Source: Stenotrophomonas bentonitica
GTDB taxonomy: Bacteria; Pseudomonadota; Gammaproteobacteria; Xanthomonadales; Xanthomonadaceae
NCBI RefSeq assembly: GCF_013185915.1
Contig: NZ_JAAZUH010000003.1
Location: 186,001 to 250,000, forward strand
Length of the DNA stretch: 64,000 bases
Direction: 5' to 3'
The notes beneath the pieces are model-generated. The model had not been told where the DNA came from. It saw only the letters and a list, made by a program, of their open reading frames with translations, and did no database searches. Made by a program: the position numbers and the translations under genes. Shown one piece after another: positions 55,547 through 62,274 of this stretch. Position 1 is the stretch's first letter; each line of letters starts with the position of its first letter.

Positions 55547-55556
55547 GGGGGAAACA

Positions 55557-55781
55557 TCAATGCACAGGGGAGGAAGACTCGTACATTCGAAGCAGTTGTT
55601 GCTTGGCCAGCAGCTTCTCACGCTTCATCTGTCCCAGGGTGACATCGTCGACCCCAAGTACGCCCAACGAGGCATCCATACACTTCTTGTTCAACTTTCG
55701 ATGCTGGTCGTAGAGCTTCTTGAACTGCGGGTCCGCACTGAGGCGGGCGTCGATTTCACTCTGGGGCTGATCTTCAAACAT
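55557..55781 (-). CDS. DUF465 (YdcH-like) family small protein
   Basis: A 74-residue helical protein with the family pattern SEIDARLSADPQFKKLYDQHRKLNKK and LGQMKREKLLAKQQLLRM (only its start and end quoted here). The ATG has AGGAGG seven bases upstream. DUF465 proteins are common, their role unknown. A terminator-like hairpin lies only about 27 bases upstream of the start. Confidence 0.88.
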   Translation of the reverse strand: MFEDQPQSEIDARLSADPQFKKLYDQHRKLNKKCMDASLGVLGVDDVTLGQMKREKLLAKQQLLRMYESSSPVH

Positions 55782-56123
55782 GATGAACCTCCTATCGCGT
55801 CTACAGCACAAACAAGAACGCCCCGGCCGGTGAGGCACGGGGCGTGTCTTCGGGAGGAGCACCGGCGTCAACCGCGACCGCAGGCGAACCCATGCGCCCA
55901 GCCCGGCCATTCCGGACTGCAGACTGCTCTGGTTCGTGCCCTCGGTACATCGGCCCGGTCCTCCAATCGTCCGGGTCGCGGAAGGCAACCCGGACAATCG
56001 ACCCTACGCCTGCCCAAGGGCAGGTTCAAGGGTTTCGTTTGAAATCGCTGGCGGTGCCCAGTCGGGGTTCAGGCTGAACACGAGGAACAACGAAAAAGTA
56101 ACGAAAACAACGGGTTGAAACCG
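55782..56123. other. 342-base gap between the DUF465 and OmpA-like genes
   Basis: Apart from the hairpin at 55808-55846 and a short AT-rich piece near 56080-56110, I see nothing I can name. It must hold the 3' end of the OmpA-like transcript and, if the hairpin stops transcription, the promoter of the DUF465 gene. Confidence 0.5.
55808..55846 (-). terminator. Terminator-like hairpin between ompA-like gene and DUF465 gene
   Basis: On the minus strand: ACGCCCCG-GCC loop GGC-CGGGGCGT then TTCTTGTTTG. It reads as an intrinsic terminator of the OmpA-like operon, though it lies very close to the DUF465 start, where it could also attenuate. Confidence 0.55.
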
Positions 56124-57017
56124 TCAGGGGGCGATGATGACCTCGGCCGAACGGGCCTTGGTAGCGGCCGCCTTCTTGCCCGCCACCTGGAAGCGACTGG
56201 TGCTGACGCCGGCCCCGACCAGTGCGTCGCGCAGGGCTTCGGCGCGCTGCTGCCCTACTCCGGGGGCGGCGTCGTAGGCCTCGATCCGGACACGGCCCTT
56301 CTTGCCGATGTTCAGGTACTCGGCCAGTGCCTTGGCTTGGCCCTTGGCGCCCCCGGACAGCGTGCCCTTGCCGCTGGAGAAGGCGTCGCCGGGGAAGGTG
56401 AAGACTTCGCCGCGGCTGTCGAACTTCGAGCCCGGCAGCTTGTTGCCCGAGACCAGCTCGGCTTCCTCGCGGGCCAGCTTGGCCGCGTTCTGCTGGGCGG
56501 CACTGAGGCGGGCGGTCTGCTTGCCGGCCACGCTGGTCAGCGCGGTTTCGGCGTCCTGGCGGGCCAGCGCTTCGGATTCGGCGGCCAGGCGCAGGCGTTC
56601 GGACTCCTCGGCCTGGATCTGGGCCTGCACGCGCAGGCGTTCGCTTTCCTGCCGGGCGCGCTGGGCGTCGCGGCGGCTGGCTTCGATCAGCAGGTCGCTG
56701 CGGGTGCGCTCGAGCTGGGCCAGTTCGCGCTGGGCCAAGGCGGCGCGCACGGTGGTTTCGGCAATCTCGACCCGGCGGTCGGCCAGGTAGCGGGCCTGGT
56801 CGAGGTCACGGCGCTTGGCGTTGGCCAGGGTCGCAATGGCCTGCTGGGCCTGCAGGCGCTCGAAGGCGGCCAGCTCGTTGGTGTCCGGGTTGGCCTGGAT
56901 CGCCATCAGGCGCTGGGTCAGCTGGGCAACGGCCGGGTCTTCGGCGGCGAAGGCCAGCGGCGACAGGGCCAGGCCGGCGGCGAGCAGCAGGGGCGAGAGG
57001 CGCAGGGCGGTCTTCAT
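56124..57017 (-). CDS. OmpA-family periplasmic protein
   Basis: A 297-residue protein with a signal peptide (LLLAAGLALSPLAFA), a helical middle part of about 150 residues with many Ala, Arg and Glu, and a C-terminal OmpA-like peptidoglycan-binding domain (about 200-297: YLNIGKKGRVRIEAYDAAPG, QQRAEALRDALVGAGV). This usually anchors the cell wall to the outer membrane. It overlaps the DUF4398 gene as ATGA. Confidence 0.85.
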   Translation of the reverse strand: MKTALRLSPLLLAAGLALSPLAFAAEDPAVAQLTQRLMAIQANPDTNELAAFERLQAQQAIATLANAKRRDLDQARYLADRRVEIAETTVRAALAQRELAQLERTRSDLLIEASRRDAQRARQESERLRVQAQIQAEESERLRLAAESEALARQDAETALTSVAGKQTARLSAAQQNAAKLAREEAELVSGNKLPGSKFDSRGEVFTFPGDAFSSGKGTLSGGAKGQAKALAEYLNIGKKGRVRIEAYDAAPGVGQQRAEALRDALVGAGVSTSRFQVAGKKAAATKARSAEVIIAP

Positions 57018-57400
57018 CGGCGGCCCTCCCCGTCGGCGAGCTGGCGTTCGAGCTGGGTGACCTCGTTGCGGCGCAGCTGCAGCTGGGCGGTGGCGGTGGC
57101 TTCTTCGCTGCGGGCGCGGGCCAGGTCGGCGTCGGCGGTGGCACGCACGGCCATGGCCGGGGCGTTCTTGCGCTCGCGGCGGTCGCTGGCGGCGGCCTGG
57201 GCCTGCTCCAGGCCCTGGCGGGCCACGGCGATCAGGTCCGGGGCGTACTGGTCGGCGTCGGCCTGGGTGGCCTTGTCCACCGCCTGCCGGGCCTGCATCA
57301 ATTCCAGGGCGCCATCCTGCGCCTGGGCGGCACCAGAGAGCGCGAATGCGCACGCCATCACATACAGAGTACGTCGTATTTGTGCGAAGCTAGGATTCAT
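57014..57400 (-). CDS. DUF4398 domain-containing exported protein
   Basis: A 128-residue exported protein with a signal peptide (VMACAFALSGAAQA), then LELMQARQAVDKATQADADQYAPDL, the DUF4398 motif, and a coiled-coil-like C-terminus. It is paired with the OmpA-like gene in an operon. The start MNPSFAQIRR is chosen over a longer frame. Role unknown; the pair may tie envelope layers together. Confidence 0.85.
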   Translation of the reverse strand: MNPSFAQIRRTLYVMACAFALSGAAQAQDGALELMQARQAVDKATQADADQYAPDLIAVARQGLEQAQAAASDRRERKNAPAMAVRATADADLARARSEEATATAQLQLRRNEVTQLERQLADGEGRR

Positions 57401-57498
57401 TGGGGGTGCCGTTCGCCTGAAGTAGGTGCGCGGCCATTGTCGGAAGCCTGCGGCGTACCTGCAAGGGCACGCGGCTGATTGTTGGGGAAACATTTCGC

Positions 57499-58626
57499 AT
57501 GGATATCGGCTATTTCCTGAAGCTGATGACCGAAAAGAACGCTTCGGACATGTTTTTGACCACCGGCGCGCCGGTGTACATCAAGATCGAAGGCAAGCTT
57601 TACCCGTTGGGGAACACCGGGTTGCCGCCGGGCATGGTCAAGAAAATCGCTTATTCGCTGATGGACGAGGGCCAGGTGCCGCAGTTCGAGCGCGACCTTG
57701 AGCTCAACATGGCCATCGCCCTGCCCGACGCGGGGCGCTTCCGCGTCAACGTGTTCAAGCAGCGCGGTGAGGTGGGCATGGTGATCCGTGCCATCCGCAG
57801 CAAGATCCCGAGCATTGAAGAGCTCAACCTGCCCCAGGTCCTGAAGGACGTCATCATGACCCCGCGCGGGCTGGTGCTGGTGGTGGGCTCGACCGGTTCG
57901 GGCAAGTCGACCTCGCTGGCCTCGATGATCGACCACCGCAACAGCACCACGACCGGGCACATCCTCACCATCGAGGACCCGATCGAGTACCTGCACAAGC
58001 ACAAGATGTCGATCGTCAACCAGCGTGAGGTCGGGCTGGACACGCATGCCTTCCACAACGCGTTGAAGAACGCGATGCGAGAAGCGCCGGACGTGATCCT
58101 GATCGGCGAAATCCTGGATGCGGAGACCATGGAGGCGGCCATTGCGTTCGCCGAAACCGGTCACCTGTGCCTGGCCACGCTGCACTCCAACAACGCCGAC
58201 CAGACCATCGAGCGCATCCTCAACTTCTTCCCCGAGAGCGCGCACCGCAACGTGCTGATGAACCTCTCGCTGAACCTGCGCGCGGTGATTTCCCAGCGCC
58301 TGGTCAAGGGCCAGGACGGGCGCCGCCTGCCGGCGACGGAAGTGTTGATCAACACGCCGATGATCCGCGACCTGCTGCGTCGCGGCCAGGTGCACGAGAT
58401 CAAGGCGGCGATGGAAGCCTCGCTGGAAGAAGGCATGGAGAGTTTCGACCAGTGCCTGTTCCGGATGGCCAAGAACGGCATCATCGAGCAGGAAGAAGCG
58501 CTGCGCGCAGCCGATTCACGCGACGGCCTGGCGTTGAAGTTCCGCCTGTCCGAAGGCGGCAGCGAGCACGACCCGTATGCGGATTATTCGGCGGCGACGC
58601 CGGCGGCGATCACGCACGGGTTCTGA
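57499..58626 (+). CDS. pilU: Type IV pilus retraction ATPase PilU
   Basis: A 375-residue secretion ATPase of the PilT/PilU group that aids pilus retraction. Walker A GSTGSGKST, the His box in GHLCLATLHSNNADQ, and the Asp box in TIEDPIEY. The Walker B region reads ILIGEILDAET, where PilT has GEMRD; so an Arg is replaced by Leu. The C-terminal NAADSRDGLALK-like end (here RAADSRDGLALKF) suits PilU. It is alone on the plus strand; pilT, its usual partner, is not in the window. Confidence 0.88.
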   Translation: MDIGYFLKLMTEKNASDMFLTTGAPVYIKIEGKLYPLGNTGLPPGMVKKIAYSLMDEGQVPQFERDLELNMAIALPDAGRFRVNVFKQRGEVGMVIRAIRSKIPSIEELNLPQVLKDVIMTPRGLVLVVGSTGSGKSTSLASMIDHRNSTTTGHILTIEDPIEYLHKHKMSIVNQREVGLDTHAFHNALKNAMREAPDVILIGEILDAETMEAAIAFAETGHLCLATLHSNNADQTIERILNFFPESAHRNVLMNLSLNLRAVISQRLVKGQDGRRLPATEVLINTPMIRDLLRRGQVHEIKAAMEASLEEGMESFDQCLFRMAKNGIIEQEEALRAADSRDGLALKFRLSEGGSEHDPYADYSAATPAAITHGF

Positions 58627-58638
58627 TGCAGGTACAAG

Positions 58639-58666
58639 GAATCAGGCCGCTGCGTCGGCCTGATTC
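58639..58666. terminator. Perfect 10-bp hairpin between pilU and maiA
   Basis: GAATCAGGCC, 8-base loop, GGCCTGATTC. It lies after pilU and includes the maiA stop codon. No long T run on either side, so its strength as a terminator is uncertain. Confidence 0.6.
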
Positions 58667-59310
58667 TCCGGTCGCGCGGCATCAAACGCCTCCAACGCCA
58701 GGCATGCCTCTTCAATCCGCACCAGCGTCGGGTACGGCGTCAGGTCCACGTTGAACCGCTTCGCGTTGAACAGCTGCGGCACCAGGCAGCAGTCGGCCAG
58801 GGTCGGGGTGTCGCCGTGGCAGAAGCGCCCGGTTTCCACCGACTCGACCAGCATGCGCTCCATCGCGTCGAACCCCACCTGCATCCAGTGTTTGGTCCAG
58901 TCGTCGCGCTCGGGCTGCGGTACATGCCAGGTGTCGCTGAAGAACTGCATCACCCGCAGGTTGTTGAGCGGGTGGATGTCGCACGCCACCAGCTGGGCCA
59001 GCGCGCGCACGCGGGCCCGGCCCAGCGCGTCGTCGGGCATCAACGCCGGCTCCGGGAACACCTCGTCGAGGTACTCCAGGATCGACATCGACTGCCGCAC
59101 CACGCTTTCGCCATGCACCAGGGTCGGCACCAGCTCCTGCGGGTTGAGCGCGGCATAGCCCTCGCTGTGCTGCTGGCCGCCGTCGCGGACCAGGTGCACT
59201 GGCGTGATCTGGTGCGCCAGGCCTTTCAGGTTCAGGCCGATGCGCACGCGGTAAGCCGCGCTGGAGCGCCAGTAGCTGAACAGCTCGATGCGGTCGGCCG
59301 GGATGTTCAG
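58642..59310 (-). CDS. maiA: Maleylacetoacetate isomerase (GST family)
   Basis: Glutathione-dependent isomerase of the zeta GST class, about 222 residues, that makes fumarylacetoacetate in tyrosine breakdown. Its N-terminal IELFSYWRSSAAYRVRIGL carries the catalytic SSAAYRVRI motif and lies upstream of the first ordinary start codon (GTG at 59247). So the gene must begin earlier. The only plausible place is a CTG at 59310 overlapping the fahA stop as CTGA. C-terminal part: CDIHPLNNLRV and FCHGDTPTLADCCLVPQL. The start codon is inferred. Confidence 0.8.
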   Translation of the reverse strand: MNIPADRIELFSYWRSSAAYRVRIGLNLKGLAHQITPVHLVRDGGQQHSEGYAALNPQELVPTLVHGESVVRQSMSILEYLDEVFPEPALMPDDALGRARVRALAQLVACDIHPLNNLRVMQFFSDTWHVPQPERDDWTKHWMQVGFDAMERMLVESVETGRFCHGDTPTLADCCLVPQLFNAKRFNVDLTPYPTLVRIEEACLALEAFDAARPENQADAAA

Positions 59311-60296
59311 GGCCGTGTCGCCTGTTCGATGCGCTGCTCGATGGCACCGAAGATGCTCTCGCCGGCGGCGTCGAACATCTCGATGCGGACCACGTCGCCG
59401 AACGACATGAAGGGGGTGCTCGGCTTGCCGTCGCGCAGCGTTTCCACGGTGCGCTGTTCGGCGAAGCAGGACGCGCCCTTGCTGGTGTCTTCGTTGGCGA
59501 TGGTGCCCGAGCCGACGATTGCACCGGCGCCCAGCGGACGGGTCTTGGCCGCATGCGCGACCAGCTGGGCGAAGTTGAACTGCATGTCCACGCCGGCTTC
59601 CGGCGCGCCGAACCAGGCGCCGTTGATGTGGGTCACCAGCGGCAGGTGGACCTTGCTGTCCTGCCAGGCCTCGCCCAGCTCGTCCGGGGTGACGAACACC
59701 GGCGATAGCGCCGAGCGCGGCTTGGACTGCAGGAAGCCGAAGCCCTTGGCCAGCTCGCCGGGGATCAGGTTGCGCAGCGAGACGTCATTGACCAGGCCGA
59801 CCAGCTGGATGTGCCCGGCCGCCTGTTCGGGGGTGACCGCCATCGGCACGTCGTCGGTGATGACCACCAGCTCGGCTTCGAGGTCGATGCCGTACTCCTC
59901 GCTGATGACCTTCACGGCATCGCGCGGGCCATGGAAGCCGGCGCTGGTGGCCTGGTACATGAGCGGGTCGGTGTAGAAGCTCTCCGGGACCTCGGCGCCA
60001 CGGGCGCGGCGGACGCGCTCCACGTGCGGGAGGTAGGCGCTGCCGTCGACGAACTCATAGGAACGCGGCAGCGGCGCGGCCAGCGCCTGCAGGTCGATGT
60101 CGAACACGCCGTCGGCGCTGCCGTCGTTGAGCGACTCGTACAGGGCGTTCAGGCGTGGCGCCAGGTGGCTCCAGTCTTCCAGCGCCTGCTGCAGGGTGGC
60201 GGCGATCCCGGTGGCGCGCACGCCCTGGCGCAGGTCGCGCGAAACCACGATCAGGGTGCCGTCGCGGCCGCCTTCCTTCAAAGAACCAAGCTTCAT
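59307..60296 (-). CDS. Fumarylacetoacetate hydrolase family protein
   Basis: A 329-residue enzyme that splits fumarylacetoacetate (or a related acid) into fumarate and acetoacetate. It has FYTDPLMYQATSAGF, the metal-binding acidic residues in DLEAELVVITDDV and GSGTIANEDTSKG. It is followed by maiA, which catalyses the step just before, so it likely completes tyrosine breakdown. Acetoacetate can then be used by the ScoAB pair at 21-22 kb. Confidence 0.88.
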   Translation of the reverse strand: MKLGSLKEGGRDGTLIVVSRDLRQGVRATGIAATLQQALEDWSHLAPRLNALYESLNDGSADGVFDIDLQALAAPLPRSYEFVDGSAYLPHVERVRRARGAEVPESFYTDPLMYQATSAGFHGPRDAVKVISEEYGIDLEAELVVITDDVPMAVTPEQAAGHIQLVGLVNDVSLRNLIPGELAKGFGFLQSKPRSALSPVFVTPDELGEAWQDSKVHLPLVTHINGAWFGAPEAGVDMQFNFAQLVAHAAKTRPLGAGAIVGSGTIANEDTSKGASCFAEQRTVETLRDGKPSTPFMSFGDVVRIEMFDAAGESIFGAIEQRIEQATRP

Positions 60297-60702
60297 GGGT
60301 GGGTATCCGGGAATCGCAGAAATAAGGTTTCGAGTGTAACCAAATGCGCGGTGGTGCCAAGACGCATTGCGTCAAACGACGATAAACCATCCGCATGATG
60401 CGGGGCGTCGTCGCCCAACCTGAACGGGGCATTTGGTCTCGGGCCATTGATTCCTATACACTATATGGGTCTGCAGCGGCCGTCCGTTTCCCTTCGGGAT
60501 CGCCGGCGATCCGGATCATCGATCCCTCGCCCGCCCCCACTCCGACGCCATTCGTCATGCATTCCAGTCTGCGCACCGCGCCGGCTGCACCCAATTCTCG
60601 CAGCGCGGTTCACGGGAACGCTCCGAGTCAGCCGATCACATCGATCTGCCGCACGTCCGGCCAATGGGCCTGGCGTTACTTCGTATTTGGAGCTTCCACC
60701 CG
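60297..60702 (+). other. 406-base region: promoter and long leader of rhlE
   Basis: No protein gene is recognised. A candidate promoter with TTGGTC at 60433-60438 and TATACA at 60455-60460 (16-base spacing) would give a leader of roughly 235 bases before rhlE. Long leaders on DEAD-box helicase genes are often used for cold or autoregulatory control; here that is only inferred. Confidence 0.4.
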
Positions 60703-62112
60703 ATGTCTTTTGAAAACCTGGGCCTCGCCCCGTTCCTGCTGCGCGCGTTGTCCGAGCAGGGCTATGAAAACCCGACCCCGATCCAGGAGCAGGCGATCCC
60801 GCTGGCCCTGGAAGGGCGCGACCTGCTGGCCGGTGCACAGACCGGTACCGGCAAGACCGCCGCGTTCGGCCTGCCGCTGCTGCAGCACCTGGGCACCAAT
60901 CCGCAGGCCGTGAACGGCCCGCGCAAGCCGCGTGCGCTGGTGCTGGCCCCGACCCGCGAACTGGCCACCCAGGTGCATGACAGCCTGCGCAGCTACAGCA
61001 AGTACCTGCGCATTCCGAGCGCCTGCATCTACGGCGGCGTCGGCATGGGCAACCAGTTCGACGTGCTGCGCCGTGGCGTGGACCTGCTGGTGGCCTGCCC
61101 GGGCCGCCTGATCGACCATCTGGAACGTCGCAGCGTCGACCTCTCCGGCATCGAGATCCTGGTGCTGGACGAAGCCGACCGCATGCTGGACATGGGCTTC
61201 CTGCCGTCGATCAAGAAGATCCTGGCCAAGCTGCCGCGCCAGAACCGCCAGACCCTGCTGTTCTCGGCGACCTTCGAAGAGAGCATCAAGCAGCTGGCAC
61301 TGGAATTCATGCGCGACCCGGCGCAGATCCAGGTGACCCCGAAGAACACCGTGGCCGAGACCATCACCCACCGCGTGCACCCGGTCGATGGCGCGCGCAA
61401 GCGCGAGCTGCTGCTGCACCTGCTGGCGCAGGACAGCCGCGAGCAGACCCTGGTGTTCGGCCGTACCAAGCACGGCTGCGACAAGCTGGCGATGTTCCTG
61501 GACAAGGCCGGCATCAAGACCGCCGCGATCCACGGCAACAAGAGCCAGGGCCAGCGCCTGCGTGCGCTGGGCGACTTCAAGGCCGGCCGCGTGACCGTGC
61601 TGGTGGCCACCGACATCGCCGCGCGCGGTATCGACATCAACGAGCTGCCGAAGGTCATCAACTACGACCTGCCGATGGTGCCGGAAGACTACGTGCACCG
61701 TATCGGCCGTACCGGCCGCAATGGTTCGACCGGCCAGGCGATTTCGCTGGTGGCGCAGGACGAAGCCAAGCTGCTGCGCCAGATCGTGCGCCTGCTCGAC
61801 AAGGACATGGACATCCGCGACGTGCCGGGCTTCGAGCCGCAGACCCCGATCCGCTGGGGCAACAGCGCGCCGGGCAAGGCCGAAGTGCCGGGTGGCGACC
61901 GTTCGCCGCGCAAGCACGCGCGTCGTCCGCACGGTGAAGCGCCGCGTCATGCGCATGCCGGTGCCAAGAGCGGTGGCGGCCAGCGTGACGGTTCCGGCCG
62001 CGGTGCGAGCCGTGGCGCCGGCAACGGTGCGCCGCGCGGCGGTGCGCCGTCGGGCCAGCGCCGTGGCGGTGGCGGCCGCGGTCCGGGCGGTGGTGGTCAT
62101 CGCGCCGGTTGA
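60703..62112 (+). CDS. rhlE: DEAD-box ATP-dependent RNA helicase RhlE type
   Basis: A 469-residue RNA helicase. Motifs in order: Q motif NPTPIQEQAI, I AQTGTGKT, Ia PTRELATQ, II DEADRMLDMGF, III SAT, V ATDIAARGIDI and VI HRIGRTGRNG. The last 90 or so residues are a basic Arg/Gly-rich tail (GGGRGPGGGGHRAG) that binds RNA. It acts in ribosome assembly and mRNA decay. MSFENLGL is the start. A strong terminator follows. Confidence 0.93.
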   Translation: MSFENLGLAPFLLRALSEQGYENPTPIQEQAIPLALEGRDLLAGAQTGTGKTAAFGLPLLQHLGTNPQAVNGPRKPRALVLAPTRELATQVHDSLRSYSKYLRIPSACIYGGVGMGNQFDVLRRGVDLLVACPGRLIDHLERRSVDLSGIEILVLDEADRMLDMGFLPSIKKILAKLPRQNRQTLLFSATFEESIKQLALEFMRDPAQIQVTPKNTVAETITHRVHPVDGARKRELLLHLLAQDSREQTLVFGRTKHGCDKLAMFLDKAGIKTAAIHGNKSQGQRLRALGDFKAGRVTVLVATDIAARGIDINELPKVINYDLPMVPEDYVHRIGRTGRNGSTGQAISLVAQDEAKLLRQIVRLLDKDMDIRDVPGFEPQTPIRWGNSAPGKAEVPGGDRSPRKHARRPHGEAPRHAHAGAKSGGGQRDGSGRGASRGAGNGAPRGGAPSGQRRGGGGRGPGGGGHRAG

Positions 62113-62133
62113 TTCGAGCGGTTGGTGAAAGTG

Positions 62134-62163
62134 AAAAAGGCGACGCATCTGCGTCGCCTTTTT
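62134..62163. terminator. Strong intrinsic terminator after rhlE
   Basis: AAAAAGGCGACGCA, a two-base loop, TGCGTCGCCTTTTT: a 14-bp inverted repeat that can act on both strands. Confidence 0.92.
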
Positions 62164-62178
62164 CGTTCCGGCACCGCG

Positions 62179-62247
62179 ATGACACGCGTGGCGTGTCACT
62201 ACGCATCCGTGACCGTGGTCCGCGTAGAGACACGCCATGCGTGTCCC
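62179..62247. repeat. Inverted pair of SMAG elements
   Basis: A minus-strand copy (62179-62202) and a plus-strand copy (62224-62247), GTAGTGACACGCC and GTAGAGACACGCC types, with a 21-base spacer and the GTAG ends facing each other. Confidence 0.8.
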
Positions 62248-62274
62248 ACGGAACGTCGCACCGGGCGTCGCCCA

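Noticed and set aside
55430..55550. Palindromes beside the cystathionine beta-synthase gene as a CRISPR or IS end
   Set aside because: No repeated spacer pattern, transposase or target duplication; they look like REP-type or terminator hairpins.
60676..62238. 520-residue open frame opposite rhlE
   Set aside because: Shadow of the DEAD-box helicase gene; composition is unlike a protein and it has no start signals.
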